Shown piece after piece: positions 18,843 to 26,834 of a stretch of DNA of 64,000 nt; positions within the stretch are counted from its first letter, which is position 1, and every line of letters begins with the position of its first letter. Source of the DNA: Vagococcus zengguangii (GTDB lineage Bacteria > Bacillota > Bacilli > Lactobacillales > Vagococcaceae); contig NZ_CP039712.1 in assembly GCF_005145005.1 (NCBI RefSeq), positions 1,209,001 to 1,273,000 of the forward strand. Reading direction: 5' to 3'. The notes under the pieces are model-generated. The model saw nothing but the letters and a program-made list of their open reading frames with translations. It ran no database searches and had not been told where the DNA came from. Both the position numbers and the translations under genes were made by a program.

Positions 18843-19841
18843 TTAACCTAATTTTGCAAAGTATTCTAAAGTACGAACTAATTGAGCAGTGTATGACATT
18901 TCGTTATCATACCAAGCAACAGTTTTAACTAATTGTTTGTCGCCAACAGTCATAACTTTAGTTTGAGTTGCGTCGAATAATGATCCGTAAGTAATTCCAA
19001 CGATGTCAGAAGAAACGATCATGTCTTCGTTGTAACCGTAAGATTCGTTAGCAGCAGCTTTCATTGCTTCGTTAACTTCTTCAGCAGTTACTTGTTTTTC
19101 TAAAACAGTTACTAACTCTGTTAATGATCCAGTTGGAACAGGAACACGTTGAGCAGCTCCGTCTAATTTACCGTTTAATTCAGGAATTACTAAACCGATA
19201 GCTTTAGCAGCACCTGTAGTATTAGGAACGATGTTAGCTGCAGCAGCACGAGCACGACGTAAGTCACCGTGTGGAGCATCTAATGTGTTTTGGTCACCTG
19301 TGTAAGCATGGATAGTTGTCATTAATCCTTCAACAACACCAAATTTGTCTTGTAAAGTTTTAGCCATAGGAGCTAAACAGTTAGTAGTACATGAAGCACC
19401 TGAAATAACTGTTTCTTCACCAGTTAAGATTTCATGGTTTGTGTTGTAAACGATTGTTGGTACGTCGTTTCCGCCTGGTGCAGAAATAACTACACGTTTA
19501 GCGCCACCTTTTAAGTGTTTTTCAGCGCCTTCTTTAGATGTAAAGAAACCAGTACATTCTAATACGATTTCAACACCTAGTTCGCCCCATGGTAATTCTT
19601 CTGGGTTACGGTTAGCTAATACTTTAACTTCTTTACCGTTAACTTTGAAGAAACCATCATGAACTTCAACATCACCGTTGAAACGTCCTTGAGTTGTATC
19701 ATATTTTAATAAATGTGCAAGTGTAGCTGCGTCTGTTAAGTCGTTGATTGCTACTACTTCAATTCCTTCTACTTCTTGGATACGACGGAAAGCTAAACGT
19801 CCGATACGTCCAAAACCGTTAATACCTACTTTTACTGTCAT
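18843..19841 (-). CDS. gap: Glyceraldehyde-3-phosphate dehydrogenase, type I
   Basis: The 332-residue NAD-dependent enzyme oxidises glyceraldehyde 3-phosphate. It has the Rossmann motif [10 protein letters not shown] (7-16) and the catalytic cysteine C151 in [12 protein letters not shown]. The absence of an NADP-type binding change and its place in the glycolytic operon favour the catabolic GapA role. It follows cggR by 43 bases. Confidence 0.98.
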   Translation of the reverse strand: MTVKVGINGFGRIGRLAFRRIQEVEGIEVVAINDLTDAATLAHLLKYDTTQGRFNGDVEVHDGFFKVNGKEVKVLANRNPEELPWGELGVEIVLECTGFFTSKEGAEKHLKGGAKRVVISAPGGNDVPTIVYNTNHEILTGEETVISGASCTTNCLAPMAKTLQDKFGVVEGLMTTIHAYTGDQNTLDAPHGDLRRARAAAANIVPNTTGAAKAIGLVIPELNGKLDGAAQRVPVPTGSLTELVTVLEKQVTAEEVNEAMKAAANESYGYNEDMIVSSDIVGITYGSLFDATQTKVMTVGDKQLVKTVAWYDNEMSYTAQLVRTLEYFAKLG

Positions 19842-19884
19842 GTGAGATTTCCTCCTTTAGAAAATCGAAAAAAATTTTTTTATT

Positions 19885-20922
19885 TTAAAGGGTTACCCCT
19901 TTTAAAATCTCATTAGCTGCACCTTCATCGGTTATCAACCACGTTTGACTTGGTGCATGTTTCATATAAGACTGGATAGCTTGGCTTTTGGCCTTACCAC
20001 CGGTCACTGCAATAATGAACGGTACTTTTTGTAAATCATTAAGTTGTAAGCCGATTCGTGGAATTTTATAAACGATATCGCCATCTTTATTGAAAAAATA
20101 GCCGAAAGATTCGCCAACTGCTTGACCTTTAGTTATTATTTTCAATTCTTCTTCTGACATGCCACGACGTTTTGCCATATGCATAGCATTACCGACACTG
20201 TGAATGACACAAGTTGCACGATGGATTAACTGCAATACCACTTGAACACTCGGTTCTTGCAATAATGAATGATACGTTTCTTCGCTTACCCGTTCTGGAA
20301 CAAATAGTGAACGTGAACGTCCACCTGTTTTTTTCGCCATTATTTCACTAACTGAATTTGCTTGGATATCGATGGTTTCACCGACTCCGCCTCTTGCGGG
20401 AACAAAGATGTTATGTCTTAAATCTGAATCAAGTAGATTCATTTGGCTAGCAACTCCTGCCATTGTTGTACCACCCATTACCGCAATGATATTTTCTTTA
20501 GCAGGTAATAGTTGATTCAATGCATCGGTTACCGATTTACCAAACTCTTCCAACACTTGATTATCTTGATCAAAGTCACCGGAAACAATTGTACAACGGC
20601 CAATATTAAATAATTGCGCCAGTTGTTGTTCTTTTTGCTTCATACCGGTTACTTGAGACATTAATCCCTCTAACCCTTGCAAAACACGTTCGCCTTCAGC
20701 TGTTAAGGTCATACCACTTTTGGAAATCTCAATCAGGTTTAACTGACGTAAAATATCTGTTTCCGTTCGTAATGTACGTTCCGTGATATTTAACTTTTGA
20801 GCCAACGTTCTACGTCCTACAGGAGACATCCACTGGATATTTCGAAGAATCATAAAACGTTCTTCAACAATTTGCAAAACTTCAGGAATAATCGCTTCTA
20901 ACAAATTAATTTGATTTTCCAT
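19885..20922 (-). CDS. cggR: Central glycolytic genes regulator CggR (SorC family)
   Basis: The repressor has an N-terminal winged helix (VGRRTLAQKLNITERTLR, about 32-49 from the chosen start) and a C-terminal SorC sugar-phosphate binding domain; CggR of Bacillus responds to fructose 1,6-bisphosphate. The frame is open to a TTG at 21042, but that is only four bases from the inferred transcription start. I choose ATG 20922 (345 residues; MENQINLLEAI), which matches the Bacillus protein length. The SD AAAGGAG is rather far (14 bases). A CggR-type operator lies in the leader, so it should repress its own operon. Confidence 0.92.
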   Translation of the reverse strand: MENQINLLEAIIPEVLQIVEERFMILRNIQWMSPVGRRTLAQKLNITERTLRTETDILRQLNLIEISKSGMTLTAEGERVLQGLEGLMSQVTGMKQKEQQLAQLFNIGRCTIVSGDFDQDNQVLEEFGKSVTDALNQLLPAKENIIAVMGGTTMAGVASQMNLLDSDLRHNIFVPARGGVGETIDIQANSVSEIMAKKTGGRSRSLFVPERVSEETYHSLLQEPSVQVVLQLIHRATCVIHSVGNAMHMAKRRGMSEEELKIITKGQAVGESFGYFFNKDGDIVYKIPRIGLQLNDLQKVPFIIAVTGGKAKSQAIQSYMKHAPSQTWLITDEGAANEILKGVTL

Positions 20923-20950
20923 TTGTTTTGTCACTTCTCCTTTTACGTGG

Positions 20951-20986
20951 GACACGATTTGCCCAAGGTAGTCATTTAACGACCCA
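20951..20986 (-). promoter_or_regulatory. CggR operator in the cggR leader
   Basis: The minus strand reads TGGGTC-N6-TGAC-N4-TTGGGC-N6-TGTC. The spacing is identical to the Bacillus subtilis operator CGGGAC-N6-TGTC twice with N4 between, and 14 of the 20 fixed positions agree. It lies about 60-95 bases behind the inferred transcription start and before the cggR start codon. Confidence 0.7.
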
Positions 20987-21052
20987 TGGTTACTAAAAAT
21001 ATATTGGTAGAAGAAACAAATCATTATGTTTATTACTACCAATCACAAAATC

Positions 21053-21081
21053 AGTATAGCACCACTAATTATTAAAATCAA
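21053..21081 (-). promoter_or_regulatory. Promoter of the cggR-gap-pgk-tpiA-gpmI-eno operon
   Basis: On the minus strand -35 TTGATT (21076-21081), 17-base spacer, -10 TATACT (21053-21058). The transcription start is expected near 21046. Confidence 0.75.
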
Positions 21082-21095
21082 GCTTCTGGCTCTCA

Positions 21096-21124
21096 AAAAA
21101 AACTGTAGATAACATTTTCTACAG
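21096..21124 (-). terminator. Terminator of the CLC channel gene
   Basis: CTGTAGA and TCTACAG (21103-21109 and 21118-21124) form a stem followed on the minus strand by eight T. It separates the channel gene from the cggR promoter. Confidence 0.75.
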
Positions 21125-21186
21125 GTTTTAAGCGTATTTTTATGTATTTATTACTATAATTACAAGTTATACTTGCTGAATTCGTT

Positions 21187-22401
21187 CTACAACTGAGTTT
21201 TAGACGCTTTCATTGGATAAATAGAAATTTCCTGTTTAATTAAATAAAAAACAACAGCCTGGATAAGCGCTAAAGGTACCATCTGCCAACCAAAAACTTC
21301 ATAAGCCAAAAATATTGCCGTAACAAACGTATGCGACGCACTACTAAATACCCCGATATACCCGAGCGCAACAGCAGGTAATATAGGTAAACCAACAAAA
21401 CTAGCAAATGCAAACGAAAAACTTGCACCTATCGAGAATAACGGCGTAACTTCCCCACCTTGAAAACCAATAGCCAGCGTTAAAACAGTAAATACCATTT
21501 TCAGTAGCCAGTCATAACTTGTTACCGATTGATAAAAAGCATCCTGAATCAAATTGGTTCCTAATCCCGAATATCGTCCTTGACCGATAAAATATATACT
21601 AATAGCTAAGACTATTGATAAAATTGTCATTTTTAAATAAGGATTTGGTAAAGAACGATTTAATAGCCCCTTGAATCGTTTTAGAAAAACAGCAAATAAT
21701 TTCCCGATTACATACAAGCACACCATCATCAATAACCATTTCATTACGTTTAAACTTGATAAACTACGCCACCACACAGGGCCATCTCCAATTAATACGT
21801 TGAATTTTTCTAGTCCTAAGCTCGATGTAACAAAATCAGACGTTAAAGAGGCAATTAGCACGTAGATAATTTTTTTTAACTTTATGTTCTCAGTCCGAAA
21901 AACCTCAAACGCAAAAACAGTTGCGGCTAATGGTGTTTGAAATAAACCACCAAATCCCGCAGCCATCCCCATCATCAAAAACAATTGTTGCATATCTGGC
22001 TTCAGTTCCTCATCTGATAGCCATTGGTAAGCTTTATTCCCGATGGTTCCACCAATCTGGACAGCAACTCCTTCTCGTCCAGCGCTTCCTCCAAATAAGT
22101 GAGTCAACCACGTACTCACCATAATAAGTGGAATCAGTACGATAGGAATCGTTTGTTTTTCGTTTTGATGAACATCAAAGAGCAACGCCATTCCTTTTGA
22201 AGCTTCTTTTCCGAATCGTTGATACGCAAAAACAATCACTAACCCAACGATGGGTAACCACCCTATCAAGGATTTAAAGTAGTCGGTACGTAAATCTCCT
22301 ATCTTTAATAGAACCGATCCAAAGAAGTAGTCTAAAACCCCAACCACTAATCCTATTAACAGACTCACCCCAAGTATTTTGATTTCAGCACGTTTGACCA
22401 T
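21187..22401 (-). CDS. CLC-family anion channel/transporter, possibly fluoride type
   Basis: From ATG 22401, which has AGGAG seven bases before it, the protein has 404 residues and about ten membrane helices. Motifs are GGSAGREGVAVQIG (about 106-119), AAGFGGLFQTPLAA and GFQGGEVTPLFSIG. Classical CLC chloride proteins read GREGP and GIFAP at the first and last of these; GREGV and GGEVTP are closer to the CLC-F fluoride/proton antiporter branch. No fluoride riboswitch is visible upstream; the gene sits right behind the rpoN terminator. The fluoride role is inferred from motifs. Confidence 0.8.
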   Translation of the reverse strand: MVKRAEIKILGVSLLIGLVVGVLDYFFGSVLLKIGDLRTDYFKSLIGWLPIVGLVIVFAYQRFGKEASKGMALLFDVHQNEKQTIPIVLIPLIMVSTWLTHLFGGSAGREGVAVQIGGTIGNKAYQWLSDEELKPDMQQLFLMMGMAAGFGGLFQTPLAATVFAFEVFRTENIKLKKIIYVLIASLTSDFVTSSLGLEKFNVLIGDGPVWWRSLSSLNVMKWLLMMVCLYVIGKLFAVFLKRFKGLLNRSLPNPYLKMTILSIVLAISIYFIGQGRYSGLGTNLIQDAFYQSVTSYDWLLKMVFTVLTLAIGFQGGEVTPLFSIGASFSFAFASFVGLPILPAVALGYIGVFSSASHTFVTAIFLAYEVFGWQMVPLALIQAVVFYLIKQEISIYPMKASKTQL

Positions 22402-22416
22402 TTTGACACTCCTCAT

Positions 22417-22445
22417 AAAAAAGGTAGACAATGATTGTCTACCTT
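22417..22445 (-). terminator. rpoN terminator
   Basis: AAGGTAGACAAT and ATTGTCTACCTT form a near-continuous palindrome at 22421-22445 followed by T-residues on the minus strand. It ends 16 bases before the CLC gene start. Confidence 0.75.
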
Positions 22446-22456
22446 GCGATTTTTAT

Positions 22457-23791
22457 CTAAGATTCGTAACGCTTGCGATTAGTAGAAGACGGAATCCCTA
22501 AAATATCACGATATTTCGCAACCGTCCTTCTAGAAATTTCCACCCCTTGCTCTTTCAGTAACTCTAATATCTTTTGATCTGACAAAGGTTTACGTTTATC
22601 TTCTTGGTCTACTATCCTTTGCACTAATTGTTGTACGTTACTTGCAGACGTTTCTTCTTCGCTCTCACTTCCACCAACAGCTGTCGTAAAGAAATGACGT
22701 AATTCAAACACACCAAAATCCGTTTGTAGATACTTGCCATTAACTGCGCGGCTGATAGTTGATTCATGTACTCCGATAATTTCCGCTAGTTCTTTTAATT
22801 TTAATGGTTTTAACGGTCGATTAGGGTCAGTGAAAAAGGCGTGCTGGCGCTTAACAATTTCTTCACCTACGCGTAAAATCGTTTCGCCACGTTGTAGGAC
22901 GCTCTTTTGTAACCATTCAAATTCAGCTTGTTTTTCTTTTAAATACTTTTTCACTTCTTTATCATCACTTTGATTCATTTGGTCAAAATATTTTTTTTGG
23001 AAGACAATATTTGGTTGCCCGCGTTTTGTTGAAAGTACACTTAACATACCATCTTCTTCTTTTACAATAATATCTGGGTAAATTTGATGTTCAAATGATT
23101 CCCCAAAACCAGCACCTGGATTAGGTGTAAGCGTTTGAACATAATCATAAATTTCTTGAATATCGGCTAACGAAATCTTGTATTGAGAAGCAATTGGTTT
23201 CCATTTCTTATTAGCAAAAGATTCAAAATGTTCTTCTAAAACGATATAAGCCATTTCAGGTGCGGATTCATCACGTTCTATCTGTAACATTAAAGCTTCT
23301 TGTAAATCACGTGCACCTACACCTGGTGGATCTAATTGTTGTAACAGAGTCAATGCGTCTAGCATTTGAATATATTCAGAACCTGTCTTTTCAGCGGCGT
23401 CCTCTAAATCAATCGATAAATAACCGTTAACATCGATGAATTCAACCAAAAAGATAATAAGCTGTCTTAAATATGTATCACGGTAATTTAAATGAATTTG
23501 TTCAATTAAATATTCAAATAATGACACGCTATTATCGGGAATATTAGCAAAGACGTTTTGCTCGTCATCTCCTTGATAAGAAGCACCTCGAACAGCATAG
23601 GGCTCATCATAAATCCCTGTTGTTACATCCATCTCCATCAAAGGATTTTCAAGTGTCTTGTTCTCAAGATACGCTAATAAATCATCTGTGCTGTACTGTA
23701 AAATTTGAATCGATTGTTGTAACGCTTGAGTCATCGCCAATTTTTGGCTCTGCTTTTGCTGTTGATTCAATTGGTGACTGAAATTCAACAT
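22457..23791 (-). CDS. rpoN: RNA polymerase sigma-54 factor
   Basis: The 444-residue protein (ATG 23791; AAGGTG before it) has the glutamine-rich activator-interacting region at residues 1-50, a core-binding domain, a helix-turn-helix (LKELAEIIGVHESTISRAVNGK, about 355-375) and an RpoN box-like SRRTVAKYRDILGIP at the C-terminus. Sigma-54 directs polymerase to -24/-12 promoters of genes, often PTS operons in enterococci, and needs an AAA+ activator. No such activator is seen in the window. It appears monocistronic, with a terminator behind it. Confidence 0.95.
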   Translation of the reverse strand: MLNFSHQLNQQQKQSQKLAMTQALQQSIQILQYSTDDLLAYLENKTLENPLMEMDVTTGIYDEPYAVRGASYQGDDEQNVFANIPDNSVSLFEYLIEQIHLNYRDTYLRQLIIFLVEFIDVNGYLSIDLEDAAEKTGSEYIQMLDALTLLQQLDPPGVGARDLQEALMLQIERDESAPEMAYIVLEEHFESFANKKWKPIASQYKISLADIQEIYDYVQTLTPNPGAGFGESFEHQIYPDIIVKEEDGMLSVLSTKRGQPNIVFQKKYFDQMNQSDDKEVKKYLKEKQAEFEWLQKSVLQRGETILRVGEEIVKRQHAFFTDPNRPLKPLKLKELAEIIGVHESTISRAVNGKYLQTDFGVFELRHFFTTAVGGSESEEETSASNVQQLVQRIVDQEDKRKPLSDQKILELLKEQGVEISRRTVAKYRDILGIPSSTNRKRYES

Positions 23792-23860
23792 AAATCTCAC
23801 CTTCATTTCTTAATATGCCTTGCTATTTATCATATGATTAGCTAAAATTATATTGTAGTA

Positions 23861-23932
23861 GTACCTTTAGTGTAGTGGATATCACACAAGATTCCGGTTC
23901 TTGAGATGGGGGTTCGATTCCCTCAAGGTACG
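23861..23932 (+). tRNA. tRNA-Arg (anticodon CCG)
   Basis: Acceptor arms GTACCTT and AAGGTAC pair fully. The anticodon stem CAAGA/TCTTG frames the loop TTCCGGT, giving anticodon CCG. The T-arm GGGGG-TTCGATT-CCCTC fits the family pattern. The CCA end is not encoded; the discriminator base is G. Confidence 0.93.
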
Positions 23933-24041
23933 TTTATTAATACTTAATAAAGTATAGCTTAAAAAAAAAACTATCTCAACCTCAACTGTTTATATGCAAA
24001 TATAAATCAATTCTCTTTATAAATTTTAAAGCGATTTATCA

Positions 24042-24068
24042 AACGGCTATCTCATATAGATAGCCGTT
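24042..24068. promoter_or_regulatory. 11-bp palindrome before the Ltp lipoprotein gene
   Basis: AACGGCTATCT (24042-24052) pairs with AGATAGCCGTT (24058-24068). No T-run follows on the plus strand, so it may be an operator or an RNA structure upstream of the lipoprotein gene. Confidence 0.4.
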
Positions 24069-24132
24069 GTTAGCGATACACAAATAAGAAAGCGGATACA
24101 ATAAATTATATTATATAGAGGGGGAAGCCTAA

Positions 24133-24972
24133 ATGAAAAAACTAGTATTACCATTATTATTATCCACATTATTATTCGGTTGCACGAACAACGCAAACGA
24201 TAAAGAAGAAACTTTTGAAACCACAGTAGAATCTACAATAATTTCAACTGAGAGCTCAGAAACTATCGAAGTTGAACCTTTAATAATTAAAGAAACTTCA
24301 TATGATTTAAATGAAAAAACTTTTAGCATTGTAGGTTCTGTAGATAAATCAAATACACTAACGATGAGTGTATCGGACCAAAATAAGAAAAGTATTGAAA
24401 TTTCAGATTCAGGGTCTTGGATATTTACAGATACTATACCAGAAAACGAGACTGATTATGTTTTTACAGATGGAATTACATCTGAAACAATTAAGATTGA
24501 TTCGCTTTCTAACTTAATGAAGATTGAAGCTAAAAAACAAGAAGAAATCGAAAAACAAAAACAAGTTGATGAAGAAGAAAAAATAAGAAAAGAAAAAGAA
24601 GCTGCTGAACGAGAAGAAGCTGAAAAACAAAAGAAAGCGGAAGAGGCTGAAAAACGTAGTCAAGAAGAAGCAATTAATAATGCGACTAGAGAACAAAAAA
24701 ATGCTTTATCTAAAGCGATTGATTATCTTGACTATTCTGCATTCTCAAAATCAGGGCTTTATGAGCAATTAATTTATGAGCAATTTCCTGAAGAGGCTGC
24801 CCAATTTGCTGTTGATAATGTACAAGCCGATTGGAATGAACAAGCATTAAACAAAGCATTAGATTATCTAGATTACTCTTCATTTTCTGACGCTGGTCTG
24901 TATGATCAACTAGTATTTGAAGGTTTTACATCTGAACAAGCACAATATGCAATAGACAACCTACCGAATTAG
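24133..24972 (+). CDS. Ltp-family cell-surface lipoprotein with two C-terminal Ltp repeats
   Basis: The 279-residue precursor has a signal ending in LFGC (lipid-anchored cysteine). A beta-rich, probably Ig-like domain (about 45-125) and a long Glu/Lys coiled segment (about 130-183) follow. Two copies of the helix-turn-helix-like Ltp repeat end the protein (about 186-232 and 236-278; both contain DYLDYS-SFS-GLYDQL-type sequence). Ltp of Streptococcus phage TP-J34 uses such repeats outside the membrane to block phage DNA entry. Whether this chromosomal copy does so is unknown; related host surface lipoproteins are common. It has its own terminator and a GAGGGGGAA ribosome site. Confidence 0.85.
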   Translation: MKKLVLPLLLSTLLFGCTNNANDKEETFETTVESTIISTESSETIEVEPLIIKETSYDLNEKTFSIVGSVDKSNTLTMSVSDQNKKSIEISDSGSWIFTDTIPENETDYVFTDGITSETIKIDSLSNLMKIEAKKQEEIEKQKQVDEEEKIRKEKEAAEREEAEKQKKAEEAEKRSQEEAINNATREQKNALSKAIDYLDYSAFSKSGLYEQLIYEQFPEEAAQFAVDNVQADWNEQALNKALDYLDYSSFSDAGLYDQLVFEGFTSEQAQYAIDNLPN

Positions 24973-24997
24973 AAGTATGTCCTATTAAAAGTCTAAA

Positions 24998-25039
24998 AAC
25001 AAATAAAGAGGGACTCAAATGAGTCCCTCTTTATTTGTT
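24998..25039. terminator. 19-bp terminator after the Ltp gene
   Basis: The arms 24998-25016 and 25021-25039 are perfect complements around an AAAT loop and end in an AT-rich tail. It separates two convergent lipoprotein genes. Confidence 0.85.
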
Positions 25040-25089
25040 AATTAGATCAACACATTTCGCAAATTAAAAATTAACTTGCAATTTTTGTA

Positions 25090-25758
25090 TTACTCCTTTA
25101 CATATTCCATCATTACATCAGCATCTTCAGCTTCAACATTACCTGCGAAGTTCTCTGTAACAAGCGAAATCGTGCCTTGGCCATTATAGAATAAATAATA
25201 TTTATGTCCTTCCAGCTTACTATACTCACTATTTTCGTCATTGATATCAGGTGCTTGGAGCGTAATTTCTGTATTCACTCTTATCGGCCGTTTATAACTA
25301 TTTGTTCCACTCCCACCAATAACCATCAATTCTTTGGTTGGAATTTGAGTAAACGTCACTGGATAAACTAAATCTTTCTCATTATCTGCATGGATTGTCA
25401 AACACACTCCTTGTGAAGCCGCTCGTCCTTTTCCAATTGTCAACTTGTTAGGAATATTTGTACCAGCAGCAACAAAATCGGTTCCTTCAACATCTACTAC
25501 TTTGTTTTCTTGATTGTCCTTAATTTTTACTAAGGCATCAACACCAACAGCAAACGGATAGGTATTTTTGTCGATTTCTTCGAACGGTAATTTAAACGAC
25601 TCTTCCTTACCTTCCTCACTGCCATCTATCGGTTTACTACTATCCTCATCCGGAAAATAACTTTTTAGCTTTGTTCCAGAAATTATTTTATTATCTTCTG
25701 AATCCGTGGTGCAACCTACTAATAATAGTAACGTTAATAGCCATAATAGTTTCTTCAT
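25090..25758 (-). CDS. Hypothetical lipoprotein
   Basis: The 222-residue precursor begins MKKLLWLLTLLLLVGC, a clear lipoprotein signal with lipidated cysteine at residue 16. The mature part is acidic at first (residues 17-60) and then predicted beta-rich (segments ALVKIKDNQENKVV, GKGRAASQGVCLTIHADN, HKYYLFYNGQGTISLV). I do not recognise a family. It is convergent with the Ltp lipoprotein gene but not similar to it. Confidence 0.7.
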   Translation of the reverse strand: MKKLLWLLTLLLLVGCTTDSEDNKIISGTKLKSYFPDEDSSKPIDGSEEGKEESFKLPFEEIDKNTYPFAVGVDALVKIKDNQENKVVDVEGTDFVAAGTNIPNKLTIGKGRAASQGVCLTIHADNEKDLVYPVTFTQIPTKELMVIGGSGTNSYKRPIRVNTEITLQAPDINDENSEYSKLEGHKYYLFYNGQGTISLVTENFAGNVEAEDADVMMEYVKE

Positions 25759-25906
25759 ATTTCCACCTACCTGTTATTCTATGTTCCTCATCATAACTAT
25801 AATTTACTATACTAAACAAATATAGTCACTTTATTTACTTCACTATCCTAGCTGATAATTTATCAAACACACAATAAATTAACGTATTAGTTCTCACAAA
25901 CTGAAT

Positions 25907-25931
25907 CCTCCTGTATAATGAAATCAGGAGG
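25907..25931 (+). promoter_or_regulatory. Promoter with palindrome around the -10 box
   Basis: CCTCCTG and CAGGAGG (25907-25913, 25925-25931) are inverted around TATAAT (25914-25919). The right arm includes the ribosome site AGGAGG, so transcription may start almost at the SD, and a protein bound to the palindrome would cover the -10. Confidence 0.45.
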
Positions 25932-25940
25932 TGTCTTTTT

Positions 25941-26222
25941 ATGAAAAAAACAAATTTTGTCGTTATTTTTTGGTTACTGATTGCACTCATCTCGTTCGTG
26001 GTTTTTCTTATGAATTTTTATTCGCTATTTGAATCTGTATCATATGTCCTTTTCCCTGTCACGGATAACAATACTTATTCACCTGACAGAAACCAGTTGT
26101 TCCGTGATTTAATAACCACAATCCCAATGCTTATTATTGTGACATTATCCTTTATTATTAGTCTAAAACAAGGTTTAAAGGCTTACGATTCAAGCAATTC
26201 TACTAAAACAACCAATCTATAA
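25941..26222 (+). CDS. Small two-helix membrane protein
   Basis: This 93-residue protein has two hydrophobic segments (about 5-32 and 56-78) separated by a polar loop with charged and tyrosine residues. The ATG follows CAGGAGGTGT at good distance and a terminator follows, so it is a complete single-gene unit. I do not recognise a family and the context gives no function. Confidence 0.65.
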   Translation: MKKTNFVVIFWLLIALISFVVFLMNFYSLFESVSYVLFPVTDNNTYSPDRNQLFRDLITTIPMLIIVTLSFIISLKQGLKAYDSSNSTKTTNL

Positions 26223-26228
26223 TCTAAA

Positions 26229-26256
26229 AACAACTTGGTCTTCCAAGTTGTTTTTT
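26229..26256 (+). terminator. Terminator of the small membrane protein gene
   Basis: AACAACTTGG pairs with CCAAGTTGTT around TCTT, followed by T6. Confidence 0.9.
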
Positions 26257-26277
26257 CATATTAATAAAGTAATATTC

Positions 26278-26305
26278 TTTACTATTTTCACTGTTTTGCT
26301 ATAAT
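26278..26305 (+). promoter_or_regulatory. Promoter of the cysteine-rich small gene
   Basis: -35 TTTACT (26278-26283), 16-base spacer, -10 TATAAT (26300-26305). Transcription would begin near 26312, ahead of the SD GGAGG at 26323. Confidence 0.65.
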
Positions 26306-26336
26306 TTCATCATCAAGATAATGGAGGTCGATGAAA

Positions 26337-26465
26337 ATGATCAAATTGAATCGAGAAATTTCAATGAGAGTTGTAAAGTTACTAGCCAATAATTGTGCCT
26401 GTCGTTGTTCCTTCTGTCGTGATTTAACCCATTGTGGAAGTAAAGAAAATGGATGTCATTGTTAA
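26337..26465 (+). CDS. 42-residue cysteine-rich protein of unknown function
   Basis: An ATG at 26337, nine bases after GGAGG, opens a 42-codon frame. Its first half is basic and amphipathic (MIKLNREISMRVVKLLANN). The second half is a cysteine cluster, CACRCSFC then THC and a final CHC: seven cysteines and two histidines in 24 residues. It has its own promoter and terminator, which supports a real gene despite its size. The spacing suggests a metal-binding knuckle or a disulfide-rich peptide. I recognise no family. A bacteriocin or a zinc or copper binder are the alternatives; none is proven. An ATG at 26331 is too close to the SD. Confidence 0.65.
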   Translation: MIKLNREISMRVVKLLANNCACRCSFCRDLTHCGSKENGCHC

Positions 26466-26493
26466 AATTATTATCTAACATCAATAACGATTG

Positions 26494-26523
26494 GAGCAAA
26501 GTTTTTATGTTTTGCTCTTTTTT
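26494..26523 (+). terminator. Terminator of the cysteine-rich small gene
   Basis: GAGCAAA (26494-26500) pairs with TTTGCTC (26511-26517), followed by T6 within 26518-26523. Confidence 0.85.
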
Positions 26524-26592
26524 GAGTGGTATTACTTTCTTTTTCAAAAAAAGAGCGGTAAAATTAAATTATAAGAAAGGTAGGTCTTGAAA

Positions 26593-26775
26593 ATGACAAT
26601 TAATAAAGAAGCAATTACCCATTTAATTAACGAGGACAAAAAAGAAATCGAACGTTTAGAAAGCCGCCGCACTGATGATCTAGGAAACTCAATCAACTAT
26701 ATTGAAAATGAATTACAAATTCAATATTTAGCTGGAAGAATTGCCGGACTAGAAGCAACTCTTGGAGATGAATAA
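26593..26775 (+). CDS. Small hypothetical charged helical protein
   Basis: From ATG 26593 the protein has 60 residues (MTINKEAITHLINEDKKEIE). The SD is AAGGTAGG. The sequence is rich in Glu, Lys, Arg and Leu and predicted to form two helices, possibly a short coiled coil. A strong terminator follows. It belongs to the type of short cytosolic proteins seen in Lactobacillales, but I cannot name a family. Confidence 0.6.
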   Translation: MTINKEAITHLINEDKKEIERLESRRTDDLGNSINYIENELQIQYLAGRIAGLEATLGDE

Positions 26776-26787
26776 TACTTAACTACA

Positions 26788-26830
26788 AAAAAGTCTGCAG
26801 ACACCATTTAACATGTGTCTACAGACTTTT
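26788..26830. terminator. Bidirectional terminator between the small gene and the oxidoreductase gene
   Basis: A stem of about 16 bp, including AGTCTG, AGACAC and their complements, is flanked by A and T runs and can serve both convergent genes. Confidence 0.85.
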
Positions 26831-26834
26831 TATT

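Noticed and set aside
18358-18846. A 162-codon open frame on the plus strand opposite pgk
   Set aside because: It is antisense to a highly conserved gene with strong codon bias, has no ribosome site and no recognisable protein content.
20923-21042. 40-codon N-terminal extension of CggR
   Set aside because: It begins only a few bases from the inferred transcription start, covers the operator and is absent from known CggR proteins.
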